Source of the DNA: Oceanospirillum sediminis
GTDB taxonomy: Bacteria > Pseudomonadota > Gammaproteobacteria > Pseudomonadales > Halomonadaceae
Assembly (NCBI RefSeq): GCF_014164585.1
Contig: NZ_JACJFM010000005.1
Coordinates: 1 to 64,000, forward strand
DNA length: 64,000 nt
Direction: 5' to 3'
Shown here: one piece after another, positions 43,834-53,121 of the stretch
How the letters are laid out: each line of letters opens with the position of its first letter
Numbering within the stretch: the stretch's first letter is position 1
Notes under the pieces: generated by a model
Databases searched by the model: none
Told to the model about the DNA's origin: nothing
What the model saw: the letters and a program-made list of their open reading frames with translations, nothing else
Program-made: the position numbers and the translations under genes

Positions 43834-43935
43834 AAATAATCCCTTAAATTCATTATTATATACTGGTCTTTGCAGACACGAATCATCAAGGTTCCGGATG
43901 AAGTAATCCTGGGATAACAATAGTTCGCCCCGTTT

Positions 43936-44556
43936 TTAAGCCTTTTCTGTCAATGCCAGTTTTAACCCTAGAGCAGCAAAACTTCCTGCAAAAACTTTTT
44001 GTATTACCTCACTGATTTTTTCAGAATGGATGATATATTCCCTTACGCTATTTGCCAGCATTCCGTACAGAATAAAGACCAACAGCGTCATCAGCATGAA
44101 AATACCACCCAGAATGACCATCTGTTCAACCGGCTGATTAGCCTGAGATGGTAAAAACTGAGGCAGAAACGCCAGAAAGAAAACACTTAGTTTCGGGTTA
44201 AGAATATTGATCAGACAGCCTCTGATTGCTACCGATACCATGCTCTGTTGCTCTGCTTTTTTCTCTCCTAATTGTAAAGCTCCGGATGAGCGCCACATAG
44301 ACCAGGCAAGATAGAGCAAATAAATCACGCCAACATACTTAATTATCTGAAATGCCAGTGCACTGGTGTGAAAAATCAGTGCCACCCCGAATACACTGGC
44401 CAGTAGTGAAGGTACAATGCCTATAGTGCAACCGATAGCAGCTGCAATAGCAGCCCGCCAGCCCATAAATAAACCTGAGGCTACGGTATACAGAACTCCA
44501 GTGCCGGGAATCAGTACAACGACAAGTGAAGTAATCAAAAATTCAACAGATATCAT
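43936..44556 (-). CDS. LysE-family exporter (RhtB-like)
   Basis: A 206-aa inner-membrane protein with six predicted helices. The family pattern is clear in VVLIPGTGVLYTVASGLFMG, then RAAIAAAIGCTIGIVPSLLAS, YVGVIYLLYLAWSMWRSS and RGCLINILNPKLSVFFLAFL (N-P-K motif). LysE/RhtB proteins export amino acids such as lysine or threonine. Substrate unknown. The gene runs leftward, 15 bp upstream of the end of the 43285 gene, and is divergent from nothing close; the NlpC/P60 gene precedes it on the same strand. Confidence 0.92.
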   Translation of the reverse strand: MISVEFLITSLVVVLIPGTGVLYTVASGLFMGWRAAIAAAIGCTIGIVPSLLASVFGVALIFHTSALAFQIIKYVGVIYLLYLAWSMWRSSGALQLGEKKAEQQSMVSVAIRGCLINILNPKLSVFFLAFLPQFLPSQANQPVEQMVILGGIFMLMTLLVFILYGMLANSVREYIIHSEKISEVIQKVFAGSFAALGLKLALTEKA

Positions 44557-44589
44557 TAAAGTTGCATCCTGCGATGATAAAAAATCAGT

Positions 44590-45096
44590 TTAAAAAGAAA
44601 CTCTTCTGGAATGCCAGTATTTCTCTTTCCAGTAGGGGTTATCCAGTGTTGATAGCATGACACCTTTCGAGGTCGATGCGTGTAGAAACTGATTACCTTC
44701 TACATAAATACCAACATGCCGGGCTTTAGATTCTGTTTTAAAAAAGACCAGGTCACCTGGACGAAGTTCGCTGCGTTTAATCCATTGTCCAGCCTTTGAC
44801 TGATAAAGGGTTGTGCGAGGCAGCTCAATTCCAAACTGTTTCTTGTAGACCATATACGTTAGACCTGAGCAGTCAATTCCTCTTCGATTCATACCACCTA
44901 AGGCATACCGGGTACCCTTCCAATGCTGGTATTCACTGTATAAAGCCGCTTTAACGGCTTTAGTATCAGAAAAATCAGCTGCTTTACCATTTCGTACAAT
45001 ATGGCCTGCAGATGTCGATCTCTCTGGAGCAGGACTACATGCCACGATAAGAAATGGAAGCAGCGATAAGGTAGCAATAGATAAAAATCTGTTCAT
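44590..45096 (-). CDS. NlpC/P60 endopeptidase lipoprotein (MepS/Spr-like)
   Basis: A 168-aa lipoprotein with signal MNRFLSIATLSLLPFLIVAC (lipid Cys20). The NlpC/P60 catalytic triad is Cys76 in RRGIDCSGLTYMVYK, His127 in KARHVGIYVEGNQFLHAST and probably His139. It is a cell-wall D,L-endopeptidase that cleaves murein cross-links, as MepS does. The start at 45096 gives a proper signal; the frame extends to 45126 without one. A 550-bp gap without a convincing gene follows upstream and includes a 17-base palindrome (45307-45323). Confidence 0.9.
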   Translation of the reverse strand: MNRFLSIATLSLLPFLIVACSPAPERSTSAGHIVRNGKAADFSDTKAVKAALYSEYQHWKGTRYALGGMNRRGIDCSGLTYMVYKKQFGIELPRTTLYQSKAGQWIKRSELRPGDLVFFKTESKARHVGIYVEGNQFLHASTSKGVMLSTLDNPYWKEKYWHSRRVSF

Positions 45097-45680
45097 GGTG
45101 ATTCCCCCTGCGAAATCAACCTGCAACTTTTACAGCATAGCGAATAAAAGCTTGTTCCTGAATACCCGGACAATAACTTATTGGCTTTAAGGTTATTTTA
45201 TAAAGACCTTTTTATCCGTTATTGATGGTGTGTTCTATTACTCCGCAGTGCGTAGTTCTGACGACTATGGGTTATACACAACAGGTTGCTTCCGTAGTCA
45301 TCAGGGAGCAGAACAGTTCTGCTTGATCCGCAGTTACCCCACATCATGCCGTAAACAATCTGTATCAGCTAGTGATGCTTTAACTCTGCTATTCTGCGGG
45401 CAACTACCTGATATTTTTTGATCAGACAGCTGAATAGTTACTTGGGATGTACTAAAGTTTTTTCTGTTCCCGCTGCAGATGCGTCTTATCGCTATTCAGA
45501 GTGTCTTACAGCCGTAATGTTGCAAAAAGTTGAATCTATTACGTTGTCTGGTGCGTTAAACAGATTAACTGTAATCTAACAAAGCCATTGTTTTCTGGTT
45601 TCTTTTCTCGTTACTTATTCGTACAGGAACCGCATGTGTTAGACTGCTATAAAAACCAGGTTGTATTGTAAGGAATTTTC
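45097..45680. other. Long gap upstream of gor
   Basis: No ORF is convincing. It contains a perfect palindrome AGCAGAACAGTTCTGCT (45307-45323) and imperfect inverted segments CTGACGACTATGG (45258-45270) and CCGTAGTCATCAG (45292-45304). These are candidates for a regulatory site of gor or of the NlpC/P60 gene. Confidence 0.35.
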
Positions 45681-47042
45681 ATGAGTAATTTTGATTTTGA
45701 CCTGTTTGTCATCGGCGCCGGGTCTGGTGGGGTGCGTGCAGCGCGTGTTGCGGCAGGAAAAGGAAAAAAAGTTGCTGTTGCTGAAGGGCGATTTCTGGGC
45801 GGCACCTGCGTCAATATTGGTTGCGTGCCTAAAAAACTGTTTTCTTACGGTTCTCACTTCCATGAAGAGTTTGAACAGGCAGCCGGATTTGGCTGGAATG
45901 TCACAGCCAGTGACTTTGACTGGCCAACTCTGAGAGACAATAAGACTAAAGAAATTGAACGCCTGAACGGTATCTATCATAACCTGCTGATGAACTCTGG
46001 TGTTGAGCTGATTGAAGGTTATGCCACTTTACAGGCAGAACATGAAGTGGTCGTTAATGGTGAAGTATACACAGCTGAAACCATTCTGGTGGCTACCGGT
46101 GCCAAGCCATTTATGCCAGAGTTTCCTGGCAACGAACATGCCGTATGCTCTGATGAGGTTTTCTATCTGGAGACGTTCCCGAAACGCACCCTGGTACTGG
46201 GCGGTGGTTATATTGCCGTTGAGTTTGCCGGTATTTTCCAGGGGCTGGGAGCTGAGAGCCATCTGGTCTACCGTGGTGATTTACCACTGCGAGGGTTTGA
46301 CGAAGAAGTGCGTCAGTTTGCCTGTGACGAAATTCGCAAAAAGGGTGTGCAGTTCCATCTTGGCGTTAATATCAAAGAGATCACTAAACAGGACAGTGGA
46401 TTATTAGTCACCCTGACGGATGATTCTCAGTTGGAAGTCGATCTGGTGTTATGCGCTACAGGTCGTATTCCTAATACTGAAGGTCTGGGGCTGGAAACCG
46501 TCGGCGTTAAAACAGCCGTCGGTGGTTCTATTATGGTGGATGATGGTTTCCAGACCAATATCCCATCCATTTACGCTCTGGGTGATGTGATCAACCGGAT
46601 GCAGCTGACACCAGTGGCACTGGCTGAAGCGATGGTACTGGTGCATAACCTGTATGAGAAAGATCAGCCTGCACGTAAGATGGATTACACCAATATTCCT
46701 ACTGCAGTATTCTGTCATCCGAATATCGCAACTGTGGGCCTGACCGAAGAGCAGGCCAGAGAGCAGGTCGGTGAAGTGGCCATTTACAGTGCTTCTTTCC
46801 GCCCGCTTAAGCATACGCTGTCTGGCTCAGAAGAACGTCATCTGATGAAACTGGTGGTGGATGCTGCAACAGATGTGGTTCTGGGGGCCCATATGGTTGG
46901 CCAGGATGCCGGTGAAGTGATGCAGGGTATTGGTATCGCAATCAAGGCTGGCGCAACAAAAGAGATCTTTGACAGTACTATAGGTATCCATCCTACTGGT
47001 GCAGAAGAGTTCGTCACCATGAGAACTGTTACGCGTAACTGA
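45681..47042 (+). CDS. gor: Glutathione-disulfide reductase
   Basis: A 453-aa cytosolic flavoenzyme that reduces glutathione disulfide with NADPH. It has the FAD-binding [18 protein letters not shown], the redox-active disulfide in [15 protein letters not shown] (Cys43 and Cys48), the NADPH-binding [17 protein letters not shown], the FAD-contact [17 protein letters not shown], and the C-terminal active-site His437 in [13 protein letters not shown]. Length and motifs are those of Gor, not of lipoamide dehydrogenase, so it is not the missing E3 of the bkd complex. AAGGAATTTTC precedes the ATG. Confidence 0.95.
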   Translation: MSNFDFDLFVIGAGSGGVRAARVAAGKGKKVAVAEGRFLGGTCVNIGCVPKKLFSYGSHFHEEFEQAAGFGWNVTASDFDWPTLRDNKTKEIERLNGIYHNLLMNSGVELIEGYATLQAEHEVVVNGEVYTAETILVATGAKPFMPEFPGNEHAVCSDEVFYLETFPKRTLVLGGGYIAVEFAGIFQGLGAESHLVYRGDLPLRGFDEEVRQFACDEIRKKGVQFHLGVNIKEITKQDSGLLVTLTDDSQLEVDLVLCATGRIPNTEGLGLETVGVKTAVGGSIMVDDGFQTNIPSIYALGDVINRMQLTPVALAEAMVLVHNLYEKDQPARKMDYTNIPTAVFCHPNIATVGLTEEQAREQVGEVAIYSASFRPLKHTLSGSEERHLMKLVVDAATDVVLGAHMVGQDAGEVMQGIGIAIKAGATKEIFDSTIGIHPTGAEEFVTMRTVTRN

Positions 47043-47247
47043 TCTTTGAGTGAAATCCGGGGGAATCATCCATGCTCCGGCAGTTACGGATGCAGATATG
47101 TCGCTCCCACAGGGATTTGAGTTGCAGTAGTATTTTTGTTGTTTTCATTGTATTAGTTCAGCGCCAATCTGGTGCCTTTCGAAAGCCTTCAGCAGCTGTC
47201 ATGCTTTATATACTCTGTATGACAACTGTTGCAGGCTTTTTCCTGCT

Positions 47248-48153
47248 TTATGTCTTCATCGGCAGTTTCAGTTCATATTTCAGCCAGTCACTGAATGCGC
47301 GTACTTTCGCGGATAAAGGCTTATTGGGCAAAACCAGATAGTGAGCACCTGTTGAAGGCAGAGTGAAATCATGGGCCTGTATCAACCGCTTGTCTTCCAG
47401 CAGACTACTGACATGAAAGCTGCGAGTCAGTAACAGACCTGCATGATTACATGCCGCTTCCATTGCCATTGTGCTGGTGTCACTTTCCAGCAATGGCATA
47501 GGCATCAGACCGCCATAACCCTGTTTTCTGAACCACTGCTGCCAGTTCTCCCGATCACCGATAGTACTGATCAGCGGCAGCTGTATAATTTTCAGTGCAT
47601 CATTATCAACCGGGTACTTTTCCAGAAACTCCGGGCTGGCAACCACAACCCAGTGCTCTTTTGTCAGTCGTTCAACCTTCATACCGGTCCAGTCGCCAAA
47701 ACCATTGGATATTTCCAGGTCGGCTTCTTCCACTTCGTTCTGAGATGGCCAGACCGATGACATCAACCGGATACGAATCCCCGGATTATTCTTGTAAAAA
47801 CGGGCCAGCCTTGGCACCAGCCAGCGATGAATAAAGCTGGTTCCGCATTTTATCGTCAGCAGAGCCCGGTGATCTGTACCAAACAGCTCATCAGTACTGG
47901 CTTGCAGGTTATTGAATGCTTCAGTCAGTACTGGCAGATAGGCACGGGCAGCATCTGTCAGCTCCAGCTTCCGTGGTTTACGGATAAACAGCTGAGTATT
48001 CAGATACTCTTCCAACAGTTTAACCTGCTGGCTGACGGCTCCCTGAGTGACGTGTAGCTCTTCAGCGGCTCTGGTCAGACTTTTAAGACGGGCTGCGGCT
48101 TCAAACGCTTTCATCGCATTCAGAGGAGGGAGCGGTTTTCTGTTTAGTTTCAT
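47248..48153 (-). CDS. LysR-family regulator, GcvA-like
   Basis: A 301-aa regulator: KPLPPLNAMKAFEAAARLKSL, then TQGAVSQQVKLLEEYLNTQLF of the winged helix-turn-helix, and an effector domain with CGTSFIHRWLVPRLARFYKNN. The pattern is the GcvA subgroup, as for the gene at 6311. The start at 48153 gives the expected N-terminus, although the ribosome site is weak. It is convergent with gor and has no divergent partner; the ABC gene upstream on the same strand ends in a terminator. Target and ligand unknown. Confidence 0.9.
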   Translation of the reverse strand: MKLNRKPLPPLNAMKAFEAAARLKSLTRAAEELHVTQGAVSQQVKLLEEYLNTQLFIRKPRKLELTDAARAYLPVLTEAFNNLQASTDELFGTDHRALLTIKCGTSFIHRWLVPRLARFYKNNPGIRIRLMSSVWPSQNEVEEADLEISNGFGDWTGMKVERLTKEHWVVVASPEFLEKYPVDNDALKIIQLPLISTIGDRENWQQWFRKQGYGGLMPMPLLESDTSTMAMEAACNHAGLLLTRSFHVSSLLEDKRLIQAHDFTLPSTGAHYLVLPNKPLSAKVRAFSDWLKYELKLPMKT

Positions 48154-48273
48154 GGTGTTCTGCTGATCAGATCGTTTAAATCAGGTGCTTAATCTTGCTA
48201 TACCTGACTGATTTTTATGAACTTTGATAACAGCTTAATATTGCGTTTTTATGTCAGAAGCAGTGAAGAGAGC

Positions 48274-48301
48274 AAAAGGCCTGAGCTTTGCCAGGCCTTT
48301 T
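48274..48301. terminator. Rho-independent terminator after the ABC exporter gene
   Basis: AAAAGGCCTG (48274-48283) pairs with CAGGCCTTTT (48292-48301), 10 perfect pairs. It lies 50 bases past the minus-strand stop at 48352, and the A-run gives Us on that strand. Confidence 0.85.
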
Positions 48302-48351
48302 GATGGGTATAGCAATGAGAAATAGAAAGGCAATAAAGATATTTCCAGATT

Positions 48352-50181
48352 TTAATCTTCGCCCAGGAAGCCTCCGGTCTGGTGTGACCAGAGCTGAGAG
48401 TAGATACCATCCTGCTTTATCAGCTCGCCATGAGTGCCTTGTTCAACGATATTACCCTGATCCAGTACCACCAGACGATCCAGAGCGGCAATGGTTGATA
48501 GCCGGTGAGCAATAGCGATAACCGTTTTGCCTTCCATCAGCTTGTAGAGACTGTTCTGAATAGCGGCTTCGACTTCTGAATCAAGTGCTGATGTCGCCTC
48601 ATCCAGAATCAGAATAGGGGCGTCTTTCAGCAGCACTCTGGCAATGGCAATACGCTGTCTCTGGCCTCCGGAGAGCTTAACGCCTCGTTCCCCCACATGA
48701 GCGTCATACCCCGCCCGGCCCTGGGGATCAGTCAGGCTAAGGATAAAGTCATGGGCTTCAGCCTGTTTCGCCGCATTGATCATCTCATCCTCTGTGGCAT
48801 CCGGACGGCCGTAGAGAATATTGTCCCTGACAGAGCGGTGTAACAGAGAGGTATCCTGAGTCACCATACCTATCTGAGCACGCAGAGAATCCTGACGTAC
48901 CTCTCTGATATCCTGGCCATCTACCCGGATAGCACCCGACTCCACATCAAAAAAGCGCATCAACAGATTGACCAGAGTGGATTTACCCGCACCAGAGCGT
49001 CCCACCAGGCCAATTTTTTCACCGGGTCGGATTTTCAGATCCATATGGTCAATCACACCTTTGCTTTCACCGTAGTGAAAACCAACGCCATCAAAGTGAA
49101 TCTTCCCTTCGGAAACGTCTATATTACGAGCACCGGATTGATCCTGCACCTGCAGAGGCTGGGACAAGGTGCTCATGCCATCAGCAACCGTACCTATATT
49201 TTCAAATAGTGCGCTGACTTCCCACATAATCCAGTGAGCCATACCATTCAGTCGCAGTGCCAGTGAGATGGCAATAGCAATAGCACCAATGCTGATCAGG
49301 CTATCAGTCCATAACCAGATAGATACTGCCGCGACACTGAATGTCAGTAGATGATTAATACTCTGAACGCACATATTCAGTAGCGTGACCAGACGCATCT
49401 GTTTATGGACTGTCCCCATAAACTCATCCATACCTTCTTTAGCGTATTCTGCTTCCCGGTCGGTATGTGAAAAAAGCTTAACGGTGGCAATATTGGAATA
49501 GGAATCAACAATACGTCCACTCATCATCGCTCTGGCGTCGGCCTGCTCGGTTGATATCCGCTTTAACCGAGGCACAAAGTAGACCTGGATCACCACATAA
49601 CAGGCCAGCCAGACCAGCATAGGGATGACCAGACGCCAGTCAGCCTGAGCGATCAGTACCATCATAGAGGTGAAATAAACCAGGATGTAAACCAGTACAT
49701 CCAACAATTTCATCACGCTTTCTCTCACCGCCAGCGAGGTTTGCATCACCTTGGTTGAGATGCGTCCGGCAAAATCATTGGCATAGAAAGACACACTCTG
49801 CTTCAGCAGATAGCGGTGTGCCAACCAGCGAATCGACATCGGGTAATTACCCAGCAATGTCTGATGAGTCAGCAAGGAGTGCAGAAATCCGGCCACAGGC
49901 AAAGCAACCAGAGGAATCAGTGCCATCCAGAAAAGCGTACCACTTTCTTCTGCCAGCAGGGTTTCCGGATTTTTTTCTGTCAGCCAGTCCACTAACTGGC
50001 CCATAAAGCTGAACAGAGTGACTTCAAGAATGGCAACTGTTGCGGTCAGAAATGACATTAGCAGCAGAGGTTTCTCCACACCTTTAGAGTAGTGTCGACA
50101 GAACTGATAAATTCCTTTTGGGGGCTGATCCGGATCAGCGGCAGGAAAGGCAGGAATCAGCCTTTCAAAAAACGCAAACAT
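48352..50181 (-). CDS. ABC exporter, fused permease and ATPase
   Basis: A 609-aa half-transporter of the MsbA/MdlB type: about six membrane helices in the first 330 residues, then the ATPase domain with GLVGRSGAGKSTLVN (Walker A), LSGGQRQRIAIARVLL (signature), ILILDEATSALDSE (Walker B) and AHRLSTIAALDRLVVLDQG. The frame extends to 50268 (638 aa), but ATG 50181 gives MFAFFERLIPAFPAADPDQP, the conserved N-terminus of this group, and has AGGA seven bases upstream, so it is preferred. It probably exports lipid, drug or peptide; no partner gene is near. It ends with the terminator at 48274. Confidence 0.92.
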   Translation of the reverse strand: MFAFFERLIPAFPAADPDQPPKGIYQFCRHYSKGVEKPLLLMSFLTATVAILEVTLFSFMGQLVDWLTEKNPETLLAEESGTLFWMALIPLVALPVAGFLHSLLTHQTLLGNYPMSIRWLAHRYLLKQSVSFYANDFAGRISTKVMQTSLAVRESVMKLLDVLVYILVYFTSMMVLIAQADWRLVIPMLVWLACYVVIQVYFVPRLKRISTEQADARAMMSGRIVDSYSNIATVKLFSHTDREAEYAKEGMDEFMGTVHKQMRLVTLLNMCVQSINHLLTFSVAAVSIWLWTDSLISIGAIAIAISLALRLNGMAHWIMWEVSALFENIGTVADGMSTLSQPLQVQDQSGARNIDVSEGKIHFDGVGFHYGESKGVIDHMDLKIRPGEKIGLVGRSGAGKSTLVNLLMRFFDVESGAIRVDGQDIREVRQDSLRAQIGMVTQDTSLLHRSVRDNILYGRPDATEDEMINAAKQAEAHDFILSLTDPQGRAGYDAHVGERGVKLSGGQRQRIAIARVLLKDAPILILDEATSALDSEVEAAIQNSLYKLMEGKTVIAIAHRLSTIAALDRLVVLDQGNIVEQGTHGELIKQDGIYSQLWSHQTGGFLGED

Positions 50182-50500
50182 GAGAAGATCCTGTTTAAGA
50201 GAAGGCCTTGTCAGAAGAATGTATCTGAGAGAGTGAAGTAAAGGCCTGTTGTTCTGAGGAAGTGACATACTAGAGCAGGATGAGGTGTATCGCTACCGGA
50301 TAATTGTGTCTTTATGGTTAAAATTGTCTTGCCGTTGGTATTGTGTGTGGTGGGCATTAATTACTCATAGGCAAGCAGACGTCATGGCCAGAGAACGATT
50401 TGGTGTTTGCAATCGTGCCAATTGTGCTGGAAGGAGAATAACAGGCGCAGGGCCTTGTTGATTAAGAGGGGAGATCACTGTTTTTATACAAACCATCTAT

Positions 50501-50533
50501 CAGGAGGTGATTTGAATGATAAACTTATCCTGA
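50501..50533 (+). promoter_or_regulatory. Five-codon minigene with near-perfect Shine-Dalgarno
   Basis: CAGGAGGTGATTTGAATG: AGGAGGTGAT, a near-complete complement of the 16S rRNA tail, ends four to five bases before an ATG at 50516, which opens ATG ATA AAC TTA TCC TGA (M-I-N-L-S). It lies in the 480-bp gap upstream of the AraC gene at 50666. It could be a leader peptide controlling that gene, or chance. No other gene is visible in the gap. Confidence 0.35.
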
Positions 50534-50665
50534 AGCATAACTGATTGTTATCGGGCTGTTTTGCAGTGAAATTAACTTATATGATGATTGCTATGCTGTT
50601 TCGATCAGTTTTAAACCCGCAGATCGCTTAGTTATACCCACCAGTGAGAACATACGACAATAGCT

Positions 50666-51673
50666 ATGGCAACCGTTGATATCCACTATTTTAAAGCGGC
50701 ACTCAACTGTGCCGAACGGAAAGGTATTTCCACACAAGGTTTACTGCAGGAGATCGGGATTGCTCGGATGCAACTGGAACAATCTGATGGTCAGATTCAG
50801 GGAGATCAATATATCCGACTGATTCAGTTAGTGTGGGCTGAGCTGGAAGATGAGTTTATGGGCTGTACCCAGACTCCTTGTAAGCAAGGTGCTTTCGCTT
50901 TTATGGCTCGTCATGTGATGCACTATAAATCACTGGAAGCAGTGCTTGAGCAGGGTATTTTGTTTTATAACCTGTTTACCTCTGATATTCAGATGAGACT
51001 GGTACGACAGCAAAAGATAATCAGTATAGAGATTGAATTTGCCCGCCCGGAGCTGGACCCGGACCATTTCTATCAGGAGTTCTGGATGGTGATCTGGCAT
51101 CGTTTTGCCAGCTGGATTATTAACAAAAGGATCACTCTTACCCAGGTTTACTTTCCTTATGCTAAACCTTCACATCATAATCAATTAAAACGCTTGTTCC
51201 CTTGTCAGCATTATTTCAACCGTCCAGTAATGAAATTCAGTTTCAGCAGTGAATTTCTGACATTGCCACCAGCACGTACACAGCGGGATCTGTCTCAGTT
51301 TTTACGCCACTCTCCCGCTGATCTGATCACCATTCCTGGTGAAGAACAGAGTTACCGGGGGCGTATTCGTTTACTGCTGCTGAATCAGGAAAGTGATGTA
51401 CTGCAATGTCCATCATTTGAGCAGTTAGCAGAATCTTTTAATATGAGCGCACAGACACTCAGACGTCGCCTGAAGCGGGAGAATACTTCATATCCGATTA
51501 TTAAAGATGAAATTCGCAAGGACCTGGCCATTGAAAAGCTGATCTCACAGAGACGTAGCGTATCAGAAGTGGCTTTTCTACTGGGATATACCGAGCCACG
51601 TTCGTTATCCCGTGCTTTTAAGGGGTGGACAGGACTAACGCCATCCCAATATATTCAGCGCAGGGCGAAATAG
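50666..51673 (+). CDS. AraC-family transcriptional regulator
   Basis: A 335-aa regulator of the OruR/ArgR-type group: the N-terminal domain (about residues 10-200; FMGCTQTPCKQGAFAFMARHVM) is the arabinose-binding-like ligand domain, and the C-terminal AraC helix-turn-helix pair is LAESFNMSAQTLRRRLKREN and VAFLLGYTEPRSLSRAFKGWTGLTPS. Typical targets are amino-acid or fatty-acid catabolism genes. Ligand and targets are unknown. It ends 79 bp before the MITE at 51753. Confidence 0.9.
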   Translation: MATVDIHYFKAALNCAERKGISTQGLLQEIGIARMQLEQSDGQIQGDQYIRLIQLVWAELEDEFMGCTQTPCKQGAFAFMARHVMHYKSLEAVLEQGILFYNLFTSDIQMRLVRQQKIISIEIEFARPELDPDHFYQEFWMVIWHRFASWIINKRITLTQVYFPYAKPSHHNQLKRLFPCQHYFNRPVMKFSFSSEFLTLPPARTQRDLSQFLRHSPADLITIPGEEQSYRGRIRLLLLNQESDVLQCPSFEQLAESFNMSAQTLRRRLKRENTSYPIIKDEIRKDLAIEKLISQRRSVSEVAFLLGYTEPRSLSRAFKGWTGLTPSQYIQRRAK

Positions 51674-51752
51674 CCTGTGAATGCCTGATAATCAGCCAAG
51701 TGGAGTCTATTTAACTTATCAATGCTAATTCTGATACTGTACTCCATTCTTA

Positions 51753-52011
51753 GGCTCCTCGACGTTAGGTGTGGATTTATTGAAATGTATCTGCCCGTCA
51801 TCGTCGCCTCGCAAAGCCAATTTTCCACATAAGCGAGGAAGCAGGCCTGGAGGAACACAGGGCTGAAAGCCCGAGTAGTCCTTGCCTGAGCCCGAGAGTT
51901 GCGGAAACTGAGTGTGAAGCGTGGCAGAGAGACGGGGCAGAATCTGCCTTGATTCCGAGCTGAGCAAATAATCAGCCCGCAAATCAAATCCACACGCAAC
52001 GTCGAAGAACC
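51753..52011. mobile_element. 259-bp MITE with 26-bp inverted ends and 8-bp target duplication
   Basis: The ends 51753-51778 and 51986-52011 form an inverted repeat, matching at 22 of 26 positions; each begins GG-x-TC (GGCTCCTCGACGTT and, inverted, GGTTCTTCGACGTT). The element is flanked by a perfect 8-bp direct repeat, CATTCTTA (51745-51752 and 52012-52019). It has no credible ORF but contains several hairpins, such as GGGCT/AGCCC near 51868 and GGCAGA/TCTGCC near 51939. An 8-bp duplication with GGxTCTTC ends is the habit of ISL3-family elements, which would supply transposase in trans. This assignment is from pattern memory only. Confidence 0.8.
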
Positions 52012-52074
52012 CATTCTTATTGCTTGTCTTTTTGCTAAAATAACAAAAGATAATAATAAAAATGGAGTGCCTGC

Positions 52075-53061
52075 ATGAGATTGAACGAAGAATGGCTCAC
52101 GCCTGAAAATCAGGAACTGGTGCCTTTATCCCGCTGGCAGAATACCGTCAACCTGATGGCAGATTTGTTCAGAGCTCCCGCTGCTTTTATTGTTCAGCAT
52201 GGGGCTGGTGGTTTCAGGGTAACGATTGCCAGTGAGCAAGAGGAAAACCCTTATCCTTCCGGTGGTATCATTCCTTCGGATACCAATATTTTCTGCAGAA
52301 AAATCGTTGAAACCTGTAAACCGCTGTATGTTAACCATGCAACAGCAGATCCTGAATGGGAAACCAACCCTGAAGTTTCTCAGGACGGTTTTAACTCTTA
52401 TCTTGGGTTGCCTATCTTCTGGCCTGATGGTCTGCCATTCGGCACTATCTGTGTTATGGACTTTAGTGTGACCCATTATGATGATACTTATATTCAGCTC
52501 ATTAAACAGTTCAGAGATCTGGTACAGACAGACCTGCTGCTAGTGCAGCAGTTTGAGCAAATCAGAGCGATGGCGTTGAATGATGAGTTAACGCATCTTT
52601 TTAACCGAAGAGGCTTTATCACGGTTGCGGAACAGCGCGTTCAACTGGCCAGAAGGAATAATAACGGCCTGGCACTGGTCTTTATGGATGTCGATGGGTT
52701 GAAGGGGCTGAATGACAATCTGGGACATGAGACTGGAGACTTTGCATTAAAGGCACTAGCGCGCTGTATGAAAAACAATGTGCGGGGAAGTGATATCTGT
52801 GCGCGTCTGGGGGGAGATGAATTTATTATACTGGCAGAAACTGACCAGACAGATGCACTGAAAAATATCTGCCAGCGAATTGAACATGATTTCTGTGAAG
52901 CTATGCCGGACAATGCTCCTGAACGAACAGGCGTCAGCTATGGCATCGTACAGATTAACGATATGAGTGTATCCCTTGAGTGCTGGATGGAGAAAGCTGA
53001 TAAGCTGATGTACAGTCAGAAATACTTTAAAAGGGCAGTGGTCAGGCCAGCTCCGGATTAA
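52075..53061 (+). CDS. GAF-GGDEF diguanylate cyclase
   Basis: A 328-aa cytosolic enzyme that makes cyclic-di-GMP. An N-terminal GAF-like sensor (about residues 30-160; SDTNIFCRKIVETCKPLYV and YLGLPIFWPDGLPFGTICVM) precedes a GGDEF domain (about 170-325) with active-site RLGGDEF (GGDEF at 246-250). An inhibitory site RGSD (237-240), five residues before GGDEF, is present, so product feedback is expected. The start is 64 bp after the right end of the MITE, so MITE insertion may affect its promoter. No phosphodiesterase domain is fused. Confidence 0.92.
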   Translation: MRLNEEWLTPENQELVPLSRWQNTVNLMADLFRAPAAFIVQHGAGGFRVTIASEQEENPYPSGGIIPSDTNIFCRKIVETCKPLYVNHATADPEWETNPEVSQDGFNSYLGLPIFWPDGLPFGTICVMDFSVTHYDDTYIQLIKQFRDLVQTDLLLVQQFEQIRAMALNDELTHLFNRRGFITVAEQRVQLARRNNNGLALVFMDVDGLKGLNDNLGHETGDFALKALARCMKNNVRGSDICARLGGDEFIILAETDQTDALKNICQRIEHDFCEAMPDNAPERTGVSYGIVQINDMSVSLECWMEKADKLMYSQKYFKRAVVRPAPD

Positions 53062-53079
53062 AATATGTCAAGTTTGTAA

Positions 53080-53110
53080 CCGGGCTGAGTTTATTGTTCG
53101 GCCCGGCTTT
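53080..53110. terminator. Terminator between convergent genes
   Basis: CCGGGC (53080-53085) pairs with GCCCGG (53101-53106), then CTTTT. It lies 19 bp past the diguanylate cyclase stop and before the end of the rhodanese gene. Confidence 0.65.
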
Positions 53111-53121
53111 TCCCTGATTAA

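Noticed and set aside
45681-47042. Considered as the missing E3 (lipoamide dehydrogenase) of the bkd complex
   Set aside because: The active-site [14 protein letters not shown] and the C-terminal end are those of glutathione reductase.
51655-52014. 119-aa minus-strand frame within the MITE
   Set aside because: It lies almost wholly inside the inverted-repeat element, has no ribosome site and no recognisable protein.
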